Assembly: GCA_026419785.1 (NCBI GenBank)
Contig: JAODTK010004143.1
Span: forward strand, 124,001 to 188,000
Reading direction: 5' to 3'
Origin: Sclerodactyla briareus
Taxonomy: Eukaryota; Echinodermata; Holothuroidea; Dendrochirotida; Sclerodactylidae
Length of the DNA stretch: 64,000 nt
Shown here: positions 12,555-24,063 of the stretch, in pieces
Numbering within the stretch: position 1 is the stretch's first letter
Layout: every line of letters starts with the position of its first letter
Position numbers and translations under genes: made by a program
The notes under the pieces: model-generated
The model's input: only the letters and a program-made list of their open reading frames with translations
Database searches by the model: none
Told to the model about the DNA's origin: nothing

Positions 12555-14000
12555 CAAATGTCAACATTGGCAATATGGAATCGTTGGCTATAAGAACCTC
12601 ATCATCAGGAGTGTTTAAAAACAAACCTGATCTTCATCCTAAGCATATCTAACGCATCACCTTTTTCTGCTCATGGGAGCGTATTACGTTTTTCCTTTTA
12701 TCAACACGCACTGATTGAATAATCGAAAGTTTTGTCGAGACTGTAGACAACAGCCATTGCTTGTACAACGGTAAAGAAACGATCGATTCTGGCGGTCATT
12801 GGTACCGTTGTTCAAACCTATCGGGGTTCAGCGTCCTTTGTGGTTCATCACATTTATCAGTTGGGTGACTTCAGTTGAAGGTATAGAATATCTTCAATGG
12901 GATGGCTGTTCTCTGTAGTCCGCACGTTATGTATAATGTGTATATATCTGTAATGTGCCCTTACTTCATGGTTCTTATACTGCATAGTCATAATCTGGAG
13001 AACCCTATATGAACGATCAATATGACACATACATAACCCTGCACACTAATCATAACACTGATCATTTTCTGTATAATATACAATATAATGTAACTGTCTC
13101 AAGAGCTAATATACTTAGACGTTATGATATAATCTACACCGTAGTCCTGCGTTTTCGGGTTGTTACCGGTTATTAAGCGGTAAAACAATTCTAACTGCTG
13201 TCTTGCAACATATATTTAAATGTGCAGGTTGCAAGGAGTTCACATCAGCTGCTCATGGGAAGTGAATGTGTTTTCCTGGAACACATTATAATAATCGTCC
13301 TGACCCTGATATACAACTCGGTATATTATTTAAAGACATTTCTACCAATATATCTAGACGTCGAAATCACAAACTGCGTTGCTCTTAGCTCTTTCGTGTG
13401 CCGAATCCTCAATTCAGGTGTAAAGAGTGATTTGCAACATATCGTATCTTATAAAAGATCACAAGACTTTAATGATACCTAATAAGAAAAAAAAAATCAA
13501 CACATGCATGGTTGATTCCATTTCTTTGGTACCCAATGGTGTGTATCAAGTGGGGTGCTATAATGTTAGTCTAGCTCATTTGGTCATTCCAATATATTGA
13601 TATTCTCAACTGTATCAATTTAAACAGATATGTAAAATATCCATATATGGCTCAATATTGATGGAGATTTGACCAAGAATATAGAAATATTGGGCAAAAG
13701 GCGTGTCATTTAAAACTGCCATTTTAGATTGGAGATTCAGTTTCCTTTTGGAGTTTCAATTGGACCATTTTCACTGGTGAAGCTATGAATATTATTAAAA
13801 GAAAAAACACACATATCGATGTACTGTTTTACACAGAGAAGCTTCGAATCAGGTAAATTCATATTAATGAATAACTGTAGTCTCCGATCACCGGTTTTGA
13901 GATTTGAAATTCACCCTTATATTAAATTCAAGGCATTTTCAGATGTTGAGAAACGATTTACTTGTTCTCTGTAAAATTGCAAACGGAAACTAACATACAA
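12555..14000. other. No gene seen; weak members of the 15-16 kb repeat
   Basis: Phrases near 12990-13030 (GAGAACCCTATATGAA) and 13930-13990 (TGAGAAACGATTTACTTG) resemble parts of the direct repeat at 15.2-16.15 kb. This suggests scattered old copies. No coding signal. Confidence 0.4.
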
Positions 14001-14020
14001 GAGCTTAATGCTATTTTAAG

Positions 14021-14568
14021 TTGGAATGTATCACGCGTCTACGCCGGTTTCTTGATTTTTACCCATGTCATATTGTCATTCGTGCGCTCGTTCTCTCCAG
14101 GTTGGATTATGGCAGTGGTTTAGTACTTGGTCTCAGCACAACCGATATAACAGGTTACAGCGCATACACAGCGGGACAGCTGAATTGGTATCTAAGTACG
14201 ACCCTGTCGGCCGTGTCGTCAGCCAGTTGCATTGCTGAGAATAGACTCTAGAATCCTGTTCAAGGTTTTAGTAATTTCATTGAAATGCATTGGTCATTCT
14301 GCTCCTTTATACTTAGCAGTCTCTCCCTGTACCACCCATTAGAGCTGGCTTACTCTTGCTTCTGATGGATCCCGCCTCAATGCGCCCTACTCCCGTAAGA
14401 ACCTGATATTAGCTGATCGCAGAAGTTTCTCGTCACTGCACACCCCAAATTCGGAAAAATTTGCCCATCACAGTTAAGATGCTTCCTGCAGTAGGGACCT
14501 AAAAAAAAAATATTTGAAGTTGTTTTTGTCAGCGCTCCATCCTGTGATTAAGCGTTATATAAGCACTT
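14021..14568 (+). mobile_element. L2-type LINE 3' end (RT C-terminus plus terminal hairpin)
   Basis: Forward translation shows ALVLSRLDYGSGL (about 14080-14120), the conserved C-terminal RT motif of L2/CR1-group elements. It continues in shifted frames with RILFKVL, SAPLYLAVS and SRLNAPYSRK (14240-14400). A short hairpin CGCTCCATCCTGTGATTAAG..GTTATATAAGC (14530-14562) ends the element and is followed directly by an (ATGT)n tail, the usual L2 3' arrangement. The ORF is broken by several frameshifts. Confidence 0.75.
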
Positions 14569-14657
14569 ATGTATGTATGTATTATGTATGTATGTAATGT
14601 TTTATGTATGTATTATGTATGTATGTTTATGTTATTTATGTATGTATGTATGTATGT
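14569..14657 (+). repeat. (ATGT)n microsatellite, left part (LINE tail)
   Basis: Imperfect TATG repeats beginning right at the end of the L2-type element. They are interrupted at 14657 by a GC-rich island and resume at 14922. Confidence 0.9.
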
Positions 14658-14921
14658 CACGTACGCACGACTACTACCTTCGCGCGTACTCGAGATGCCT
14701 GCCCCTACCTCCTCTCGGTCGCCCGTGAACATCGAAACTTAGCCGTAGGCTTCCGCTAACGCCTCCTATATAGAGCTGTGCCGCCAAGCCCCGCTGCTCA
14801 CTGGGTTGGCAACCTGCCGTCGGTGCCATTTGCTGGGCAGGCGCGCCGCAGGCCGCCTCGGGGCTGCCGGTCCCCCCTTGCGAAAACAAGCACTTCGCTG
14901 GTACCCCATAGCGCATCGAAC
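14658..14921. other. 264 bp GC-rich island inside the (ATGT)n tail
   Basis: A clearly GC-rich block sits between two (ATGT)n tracts in an otherwise AT-rich region. It has an open minus-strand frame (14674-14958) rich in Gly, Ala and Arg, but I recognise no protein or RNA in it. An insertion into the microsatellite, or a foreign or chimeric segment, is possible. Confidence 0.6.
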
Positions 14922-15017
14922 TTATGTATGTAGTATGGTATGTATGTAGTATGTACATGTATTTATGTAGTATGTAGTAGGTATGTATGTTGTATGATGT
15001 ATGTATGTCTGTATGTC
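14922..15017 (+). repeat. (ATGT)n microsatellite, right part
   Basis: Imperfect ATGT/TATG repeats with occasional AGT interruptions. Confidence 0.9.
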
Positions 15018-15224
15018 ATTCTTCCCTGATTGAAATATTGCAGTATTTTATAGTGCATTCTCATTCCACGCGCAACTGTGATTAACCCATAATGATCCGG
15101 AAGAATCAATATGAAACTGGGGAATTTGGCATATTTCGATCCAGATCTGTGCACGCTTGAAATCATTGTGTGATCAATTAGAGGTCGAAATTGCATAATC
15201 AGGGGATTCCCAGACTCCGCGAAT

Positions 15225-16150
15225 TTTGGACTCAACTTGGTCCCTGGCAAAGTCACGGTCATGCCGTTCCCCATAGACTCCTCCAACTGAGGGAATATGT
15301 GTTTGCGCAGCTGACAGCATCGCTAGTTGCAATACTCGCTTTTTATGATCGAGAACCCCTAATAGAAACACTCAACACTTGAAATTTCCAACATAATATG
15401 TCATGCCCCCTTCATTCATTCACTTGTGGAACTGTGAAGTAACAGATAACTATGCCGAAAGAATCGGAATTGAGTTTGAAACTCGGGACTATTTGGACTG
15501 GGTTTTTGTTGTGGGATTCGTTGTGTGAAATATTAATATAGTTATAATGTAATTTTTGAATTAATGATTGAGAAACAAAAAAAAACAAAAAACTTGGTGG
15601 ATGAAGATTCGGTCCCGACAGAAGCGGAGGTTATTTCGAGGTGATCGGAGGTCAATTTGTTATTTTATGTTATATCGAACTTCGTTGAAGAAAACTTGAT
15701 AGAGGTTGACTACATTTAGTCCTGGGAAAAGTCGAGGTCATTTCAAGTCAAGGGGACTGGTGATCAAATTTGCATATTTATCTATTTGATTTTCCATAGG
15801 TCATCGGCCTTCAATGAAAATGAGGACTACAGTTAGTCATGACAAAATTAGGTAAAACTAAGGTCACCATGGATCTTCCGATTGTGGGAATATGTTGTGA
15901 TCGCAGCAACTGCATTTCTAGTTACAATATGTTCCTACTTTGTTTATGATACACGATCAGGAGAACCCTATATAGAAATCACTCAACGTGACATATGGCC
16001 ATAACACTAACCTACCCTGACAAAGAATAACATAATCGTATTAAGGCACCAATGACTGGGTGCCAGTAGTTGCATTCTCTGATCACCTGCTGAGAAACAT
16101 GGTTTCATATGTCCCCTGTAAAATTTACGTTATGCAATTTCATATGGAAA
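15225..16150 (+). repeat. Direct repeat, two diverged copies ~600 bp apart
   Basis: The series 'aaagtc(g)aggtca', 'gggaatatgt', 'gagaaccc', 'tagaaa.cactcaac' occurs at about 15240-15390 and again at about 15840-15995. The copies are diverged and indel-rich. Related fragments appear near 12.99 kb and 13.93 kb. No coding content. Confidence 0.6.
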
Positions 16151-17880
16151 ATAAACATGAATCCTACACTAGCTCTCTTGCCATTATGGGCCTACTGCCT
16201 AAATCAAACTAGGAAATTATTGATAATCTCTCTGTATTTCAATTAGCTTTCAGGTCGTTACCCCCACCACCACCCGAGAAAACCCAGCTTTCCTTATGTG
16301 GCGAGGTGGGGGCGCTATTGTTTCTCCATCCATAGTCCCATCCCTAGATTCCAAATCTATACGAATAACTTGACCCCTTCGAATGCATAATCATCAGCTT
16401 TTGTCCTATGATTGGATGGCCAATTTCATATGCCATGTACTGTAACGTTAGACTCCCTGTATGTCAAGGTGAAGTTCTTTCCAAACTGTGATAAAACGAA
16501 TGCACAAAATGAGAATTCAGTGTCTAGGCCAGGGTTCTACTTTTCACAAATACCAGTACAGCTCACATCTATTGAGCTCTATGGGACAAGGAAACTGCAT
16601 TCTGGGGGTTTAAGGTGGTCATTTTTCAACTAGTCAACGGAAACCAATTCCTCATTCAGGGACTGTGCATTCGATGTCAGATCAACTTTCGCGAAACTGG
16701 GTACCAATACAACTGGAAAATCTAAACAAATTCATGTTCACAGTCAATAATGATGATTGATGGTCGTTTAAGCTACTGCAGACTAGCATCATTTTTATTA
16801 CCACAATACTATCCATCCTCCCCACTAAATTGTTAATCGAAATGAAATCACTAAATGTCCGCCTCTACTTCTCTTCAACTGTTCAATCACAGTATCAGTG
16901 CCTGTTGGAGAGTCTTGTATTGGGGTAGCATAGAAACGAAGTTCCTATGTTTAGGTTTAACGGCCCGCGGTCTTTTGTGTTAATTCATTTTCATCATTGT
17001 CAGGGTTCAATATACTAGGCATGTAGGGTTGGATGGAGAGAATTATGCCGAAAAAGCCTAACAATACGGCTTTGAGAACCGTGGAAGCCAACAGAACACT
17101 ATTCAGGTTTGAACAGACACATAACTATTATTTGGAGCAATTTGATTGGTTAATGCCTATTATATTCACTGTCAAATTCCATGCATTCTTGAGATGGAGC
17201 AACACGAATGAACACTACCTCCTGACTACCAACTAGTTGAAGCTCGCAACAACACTGGGCCCTGGACCAAGTTGGTAAAACTGCTTCCCACATTGACCAA
17301 GTTCAAGGCCCACTCCACTCGCTAGTTCATAGTGAAAGCTCAACACATGACTTGCTGGATTTTTTTTTTTTCTTCTCTGAACGACTGCATACAGTAAAAA
17401 GGACACTATTTTCGGAATAATTTCCGAGACCAGAAGAGTTCAGGACCGAGACTGACACCGAGACCATAGGATGTCGAGACCGAGATGAGACCGGTGTACC
17501 AGCAAAAACTCGAGATCGGAGCACTACAACACTGATATTTCCACTAGCATGCCGCCTGCATTCACGCGGAACAGTGACGAAAATGATGAATATGCTGGAA
17601 TAATAAAAATGGAGCATATAACTGGGAATTATCGAAATATTTCATATTTTCTCAATCTTAAAGAAGGCCGCATATACGTTGTGTGAACTATCAAACGGTG
17701 TTGTCATTCATAATGCTTTTCATCCCCCTTCAACGTTTTAACCATGAACGTTGATTTTCCGGAAATCCTGATTCCCGTACTATGAGATAAAACAGGAGAT
17801 GCTTCCTCAGTACAAACTCAATTCCTTAATTCAGCTCTGAAATTGCAATAGCTTTCATTTATGAAATCACTGTGTGTAAG
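16151..17880. other. No gene seen
   Basis: Short open frames only. The T11 run near 17360 and a GAGACCGAG-rich patch (17440-17500) are the only compositional features. Confidence 0.45.
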
Positions 17881-17884
17881 ATAG

Positions 17885-18124
17885 GTGCTTGAAAATCCAC
17901 AGAGGAGACGATTTGTTTTGTACGACTCTATGCTATATAGGCGTCGTCAGGCCGAGCGTTTGGCATCCCGTCATCACGAAGCTGCCGGAGCATCTCTGGA
18001 GTGTTTTGCTTTCGCTCAATTGCTCCATGTACCACGACGGCCAACATTGATGTCCTGTAATCATAGCCTCGGTTGCTATGGGTCCCTCAGTAATCGATAC
18101 TTGATGTTCGTAGCGGTCTCATGA
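17885..18124 (+). pseudogene. Ty3/Gypsy integrase N-terminal zinc-binding relic
   Basis: The 79-codon open frame contains FVLYDSMLYRR followed, after about 35 residues, by HVPRRPTLM and CYGSLSN. This is the spacing and wording of the H2C2 zinc-binding region that opens Ty3/Gypsy-type integrases (a 'F-L-x-D-G-x-L-Y-R' strand, then His pair, then 'R-T-L' and 'Y-W-P-S-L'). Expected His and Cys residues are partly lost, so it is a degraded fragment. I see no flanking protease, RT, RNase H, integrase core or LTR. The call is by family resemblance. Confidence 0.5.
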
Positions 18125-19400
18125 AATAGGTTCAGTCGCGAAGAGAAAAATGACAGGGAATCACGTGAACAAAATTACTAATCAAGAGTCCATCTTATAC
18201 AATTTGTTAGCAATGGCGGATGCTATGACTTGCGAACACGCTACTAGATGGGAGGAGGTATAGCTCCCGCCATAATGGGGATGCGGGTGAGGGTGGGGTT
18301 TCCAGGGGTGGATATTCCATCATTAGTGAATAACAACTCTCTTTGGGTGGCGGTCTACTCATAACCAAGGTGGGCTCAAACTGAAAACGGCAATAACCAC
18401 GACAACGTACTCCGTTTTTCGTCAAGCATGTTTTAGGACATTAGTGAGGAGTGTCTACAATCACTATGGTACAGTGGTGTATCTGGAGGCATAGGTATTT
18501 TTTCCTGAGAACAATATTCCTTTCCGAGTCGTAAACGACAGATTCGACTCACGACTCACGTTCCCTGCATCGCCCACATTTCTGCGCGCTACACTATGTG
18601 GTCGCCATATTGTTGTGTGTTTCCTTCCCACAATGTCCGGTTTTCCCTCCCAGACCCTAATCATCTTGTTCGCCAATGCACCAATATTTTCAGGCTGCCC
18701 CCTCCCCCCGTGGAAAATGTCGGGACGGGGTGGGATAGTTGAGAGGTGTTCCCTAACCTCCACATAGATACGACAGTGCTATGGTAATGTATTGTATGTA
18801 CTAGCTGTTGTATTCTTCAGTAATATTCGTAGGGGTGGGGTCAAAGTTAGTTTCACTCACAAAATAGTGTAAACAAGTTGAGTGAAGACGAATGGTATGT
18901 TGTACTCATATAGGCAGCGAATATACATTGTGAGGAGTGTTCCATATATCTTGTGTTGATTCCGCTAATATTTATTAGTCAGTTAGTGGGCATGTTCTGA
19001 GGCGAATTTTGAGAAAATCTTTTCCCTGGTGACGTCAGTGAGGAGTTGGACAAGTGCTATGCGTTACCACACCCAGTCAGTATTCATGGAAAATTGGGTC
19101 ACGGATAGCTGGCTACTGGTAGTGAAATTTCCATGGAACTACAAAAGTAGGATTACTGTGGTAGGGGTTTTGGTTGTTCTAGTCGGTGGTGGTTCTAGAT
19201 TAGTGGTTTCCACGGGAAACACATGTGTGTTGTAGTTCATAAAACCACGTATTAGCCATGACACACTGGCAGACAAGAATCATTCGCCAAAGTATGTTGA
19301 CAACTGACCCATAAATGACTCCTCGAATGACTCGCTGTCCTTCCGGACATGTATATAATCTTAGCTGGTTCCGATTGTTGTGGGCTGATTGATCTCGGTT
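18125..19400. other. No gene seen
   Basis: Short open frames on both strands and no recognised family. Confidence 0.45.
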
Positions 19401-19728
19401 GTGCAAGTGACTTTGAAGAGGAACTCAGAATCGTTGCAAACACGCTGGTAAGTGGAAGACGGAAGACGATGCTCATATGCTTGGTGGGTACCCGATAGTG
19501 GGTGGAATAATCCCGATGGATCCTCCCCATGAACACTCCGGTCACCATAGCGACGCAAACTCCGCGCCTATATGGAGTATTAGTAGGGTCAACAATCTAC
19601 TGCACAACACTGTTCGCACAGTTTCCCGAAATGGAAACAACAGGATCGTCACTTATTATCACCTGATATGCTCGAAAACCGCCGTTTCCCAATGAATTAG
19701 GTGTATGCGGGTACAGACGATCTGTGTT
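19401..19728 (+). repeat. Direct repeat copy 1 (~330 bp)
   Basis: Matches 20896-21238 over its whole length. Shared phrases include GGTCAACAATCTACTGCACA and ACTGTTCGCACAGTTTCCCG. No coding family is recognised. The overlapping open frames on both strands do not survive in copy 2, so they are not likely genes. Confidence 0.85.
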
Positions 19729-20895
19729 AATCATTGGGGGGGGGGGAGGCATTCGAGGAAGACCATCTAAGCGCCACCATGTATTATCTATGGTCACACC
19801 TGGCAAGAATGTTAGAATCCATTCGCCAAAATGTTACAAGTGACCCCTATGTGACATTCGAATCCAATCAATTAAAATAACATGAACTCCACATTGTGAC
19901 AACAACAGTCTGATGTATATTCATATGAAATAGTGTCTAACATTATACTCAGTCAATGTTATATAATCACCAACTCAAATTCTCATGAAAGTTCTGGAAA
20001 CTACATTCTATGAGGCTGATTGTAAAAAAAAACATACTCCCACATAATTCCAACGATCCTTATCGAGCAACATCATGCTTAATTTATGTAGTAATGTGGT
20101 CACGCTGAACAAGCGGTATATCCGTAAATTAACCCACGTACCACGCATTCGTCAAAAATGCGCCATCTAAATTTTGCAGATATTTTCCAATCTTCGTGTT
20201 CTCCCTAGAATTTTGCTTTCCTTTCGAACACTGTTATAACAAAGACATGTCATCGTGTCCTACTACTGAAACCACCATTCTTTGGGGGTAAAAAAAAACC
20301 GATTTTGAATTACGCGAATGTTTCCTCCCCACACAGGGCGGTGGCTCTGCTATCGAGGGGGTGGGAAGGTGCCGCCGTCAACTTTGAGACGTTCCCTAGC
20401 TTATATAACTTTGGCGACTGGACAACCACCTCTTAGCCGAACTTAACAAGTACGTACACACAGTTTTTCCAGCCCTTCTTTGATAGCACTTAGTCTTCCT
20501 CGGACAGGCAACCCAACAAACCAACAAACAACCGATCGCAGAGTGGCGCTGTAGGCCTAATCTTCAAAAGTCGGCGTATACTTCCAAAGAAACAAGTGGC
20601 GCTAGTGAACATTTTCCATCTGTTAGTTACATTCGAAGCCAGTGAGACGGAAATAACACGGTCCGAGACAACAAGATGCTTACAACTCGCATTCTGTCTG
20701 ATCGAACATAATGAAAGCACGAATGAGAATGAAGGAATGGCCAGATAGGGTTCCCCAGTGAAGATAACTGATGAGATATCGAACTGTCATCAGTAATTCA
20801 TGGATGGCGTTCCAGTATTGGCTGAAAGTGACTTCAATCCCCAATCCTAGAATAGAAACCGATGTGTTTTATACAAACCCATAACTGGCTTACAG
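19729..20895. other. No gene seen; repeat fragments at the left edge
   Basis: The phrase 'attcgccaaa.tgtt.acaa(c)tgaccc' at about 19816-19850 repeats one at 19270-19308, so the surroundings of the 330 bp repeat are also partly duplicated. A G10 run is at 19737-19746. Confidence 0.5.
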
Positions 20896-21238
20896 TGCAA
20901 GTGCCTTTGAATCAAAACTTCAGAATTCGTTGCAAACACGATAAGTAAGTGGAAGACGAAAGAAGTATTGCTCATATGCTCTGGTGGGTACCCGAAAGTA
21001 GGTGAATAATCCCGAATGGATCCTTTCCACTAACACTCGGTCACCATAGCGACACAACCTCCAGACGCCCTATTGGAGAAATAGTAGGGTCAACAATCTA
21101 CTGCACAACACTGTTCGCACAGTTTCCCGAAATGAACACATGATCGTCACTATTTCTCCCCTGATATTGCTCGAAAACTTTGCACAGTTTCCCAAATAAA
21201 TTAGGTGTATACGGATCCAGTGGCGGCGATCTGTGACC
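20896..21238 (+). repeat. Direct repeat copy 2 (~340 bp)
   Basis: The second copy of the 19401-19728 repeat, about 1.5 kb downstream in the same orientation. It differs by many single-base indels and some substitutions. Confidence 0.85.
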
Positions 21239-21376
21239 ATGCAGTTCTTTGCGATTGATCACGAGTTGCTGATCATTACACTCAGACCTCCTCTTAGAAT
21301 CTCGAGAAGGGCTACGTTATGTTTCGTGGAGTTTAGCGGGAGCTAACTGAACGATTTTTGAAAGTAGCCGCAGTGT

Positions 21377-21547
21377 TTACCGACAGCTCGGACAAGGGCT
21401 GGAGGTGGATTGTGGACGCCGAACATGGATAGGCCTATTTCAAATCATGCATTTTCAAGTGGGTTTTTACCGACAGCTCGGACAAGGGCTGGATGTGATT
21501 GTTAGACCGCGACATGGATCGTCTCTTTCAAATCTGCCAATTTCAAG
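21377..21547 (+). repeat. 90 bp tandem duplication
   Basis: TTACCGACAGCTCGGACAAG begins at 21377 and again at 21467. In one frame the first copy reads VFTDSSDKGW, which recalls the first strand of a retroelement RNase H domain (T-D-x-S). This is too short to assign. Confidence 0.7.
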
Positions 21548-21559
21548 ACTGTGGGGGAG

Positions 21560-22370
21560 TTGGCATCATGCAACGTCTAGGGCACTTGAGGAAAACGTAG
21601 AGGCCTTTTCGGAGGAGTCGCTTGGCTAAGCACACTGACGCGACCATGAAGCGGAGGTCTTTCGTCTCTGTGATTCCTGGGAAGGCATCTGGCAACATGT
21701 GGCCATCGCTCCGGCTTAAGCCGCGTTCCATGCACGCGGCGGCGGTCGTTTCCGAATCGGTCATGTAACGGTTTTGTTTTCCGCCCGCCCGCGGGTCAGC
21801 GTGGTATTTCGTAATCGGTTTCCAGGGATTTCCCGCAATCTTACCGGCTTGTAGCCGATAATGGAGAGTAGAGGAGTTTATGTTCAAATAATGTTCCAAC
21901 AACATTCTAACTTCTTTCAACACTAGGTATGAGATCTTATACAGATGTCTCTAGCTTTAATTAACGGCCAGACCCTATTTGAACACATATGTCATGTATA
22001 AAAACACCAGTGATATGTCAAGTTTTGCTAATTAAATCTCCAAAAACCTGTCAATTGTGAATTTCAATAGTGGGCCGTAATCGTACATTTAGAACATGTT
22101 ATCAGAAATGACACCGGTGTTTAGGGTGTTTGAGATAATCCTAAAATAAAATAATATATATAACAATGATGATAATGGGCTACATCGCATGCTTATAGAG
22201 CGCATAACACACTAAAGTAAGAAGCACAGGTGCTTTGACTCGAGAACCGCCCGCCCGCCCGTTCGCGAGCATGGAAACGATCTTCAAACGCATGCCTGCC
22301 TCCCGCGTGCATGGAAACGTCGGCTTTAGAGAGCGGCTTCGAAGACTCCGCCAGCCGCCTCTGTTCCGCG
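21560..22370. other. No clear gene; long minus-strand open frame of unknown meaning
   Basis: A 126-codon minus-strand frame (21543-21923) overlaps the 90 bp duplication. It has no recognised domain. GC content rises toward the RTE-like element that follows, so part of this stretch may be that element's decayed 5' portion. Confidence 0.35.
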
Positions 22371-22372
22371 GT

Positions 22373-23310
22373 GTCCAGCTGCCAAGCGAGGACGACACGA
22401 TTTTTAACCAGGATTCCGTTGTGAAGGACCGCTGGGCTGGGTATTTCGAGAAATTGTACAAGGCTGAGTCCAGCCCCCCGAAAAGAATTGAAGCCAGTTG
22501 AGGATGAAGAGCCCCTGTGGTAAGTGCATAAATCCAGATGGCGGGCTGGCGGGCATGCTGTTTTCCCGAGGTTTCACCTGACCCCACTGTTTTTGTTTGG
22601 AGCACCGGTTTAATATCCCAACTGACTGGAAAAGGCTGCCATTTGTTCCAATCTATGAACAGGATGGCTGATACTCTGGAATGCAATAGCTATAGAGGGG
22701 TTACGCTCCTCTCGGTGACTGGCAAAGTCTTTGCTAATATCTTCTTGAGCAAAATCCGCTTTCAGTAATTTGCGCATCAGCCCCAAAAAGTCGGGTTTCA
22801 CCCCCGCATCGTGTGGATCGCATATTGGTTTTCCATGTCATGCAAATGTGGGTATTCGGTAAAAACGTTCTTGGAACCTGTAATCGATTCCGCAAGGCTT
22901 TCAACCCCGTGTGTGGGGAGGCTCTCCGGAGATTTCTCGAGCAGCATAGTGTGCCAATCCGTCTTGTACACCTGATATAATCTATGAGAGTGTTGTGCAG
23001 TGTGCACGTGACTTCTTCCTCGTTGTTACGGATGTGAAACAGGGGTGTACGCTAGCTACAACACTTTTCGACATGTGTATGGACTAGATCGGAGAAAGAT
23101 GCAGAGAGGAACCGACAAGTTCGTGGATTCTTGGCTGAGCTCATGGACACCTTATTGAGAGGAAAATCCGTCGGGGTTTCAAATGTCATGGACTAAGGAC
23201 TGAGATCCAGTCTTGGACGGTGCTGTTGGATGCTAGGTGTTGGGCAGGAACGTTGAAGTCACCAAGTCATTCGTCTAAATCGCGGCAGTGTAATTACTGA
23301 CTCTACCCTC
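22373..23310 (+). mobile_element. RTE/RTE-X-like LINE, RT domain fragment
   Basis: Forward translation gives SVVKDRWAGYFEKLY (about 22418-22460), a typical pre-RT segment. Next comes CNSYRGVTLLSVTGKVFAN (22683-22740), then KQGCTLATTLFDMCMDW (about 23035-23088), an RT core motif equivalent to 'RQGCVLAPTLFN'. Shifted-frame pieces SWTK and NVEVTKSF (23180-23275) also match the RT thumb of this group. The catalytic Asp-Asp motif is not visible. The order is correct but frames change several times. Assignment to RTE-X or a close relative is an inference from motif wording. Confidence 0.7.
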
Positions 23311-23649
23311 CCCCAATGTTGACTCTTGTGAGCCTTAGTTTTCAGTAGAAAACGCTTTCGACTAGGGCATATGGGTCTGGATCACTGAGTAAAGGTTGAA
23401 TGTGCAGGCATATTATTGTCCGACTTATAGTAATGCGCGTGTGTGCCGAAATTTGGATCGAGAAGTATTAGAAGGTCAATTTTGGGCCTATTTTTCGGAA
23501 CGACCCAAGCGGGCTTCTCACTACAATACAATGCAGACATTTATACCGCGCTTCCAACAAGCGCAAGTCGGAAAGTCTTGCTACGCTGCGGACGGCAAAA
23601 TCCGTGGGCGAAGGACACTTGCATATTAGACGATTGGGTTAATTATTTG
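23311..23649. other. Possible decayed tail of the RTE-like element
   Basis: Two overlapping 77-codon plus-strand frames (23396-23629 and 23443-23676) follow the RTE-like RT. I could not match them to the expected thumb or C-terminus. Confidence 0.3.
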
Positions 23650-23880
23650 GAGTTAATCAATGTAGCTCCAGCCTAGCCCGTGGCATGCGTCATCCACCCA
23701 CCATTTGAAAATGATCGCATGTACGGTTCAAAAGTACGAGTGAACGTGACGAAAAGAAAGGACACGGAACGAACGAACGAAGAACGGAACACGAAAAGGA
23801 AGGAGAGACATGAGGACTTTGTAAGCTTGTATAGAGCTGCTTGCCCGCAGATAAAAAAGATCAAAGCGCTCCCCCCCCCC
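23650..23880 (-). repeat. Dispersed repeat copy 1 (also at 51.7 kb), GAAC-rich, possibly SINE-like
   Basis: Aligns to 51700-51940 in the same orientation: 'atgtagct', 'ctagcc', 'catccaccc', 'GATCGCATGTA', a long GAAC/GAAAG-rich purine tract, then 'gctg..gcccgcag'. On the minus strand the right end starts with a phrase like a tRNA D-arm (clearer in copy 2). It ends near a C10 run. Confidence 0.65.
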
Positions 23881-24063
23881 CTCAAAAGGAGAAAAGAATC
23901 ATCATGGGTAATAATTGTGCTTCAACAATTTCTTAAAGGATTGAATGAAGGAGCCTCACGGATGTTACGAGGTGGACATATTCCATTAGTAGAGGGGCAA
24001 CTACTTTGAAAGATCTGTCGCCATTGCGAGTCCTTCCTGGTGATGTCTTGAGTAGGGTGGCCG

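Noticed and set aside
14674-15286. Minus-strand frames over the (ATGT)n tract and GC-rich island
   Set aside because: Tyr/Thr/His repeats are microsatellite translations and the island part has no recognised protein.
21543-21923. 126-codon minus-strand open frame
   Set aside because: No family is recognised and it overlaps a tandem duplication. It may be chance in GC-richer DNA.
22180-22686. 168-codon open frame on the minus strand, the longest in the window
   Set aside because: It lies antisense to the RTE-like RT, whose motifs are clear on the plus strand, and it has no recognisable domain.
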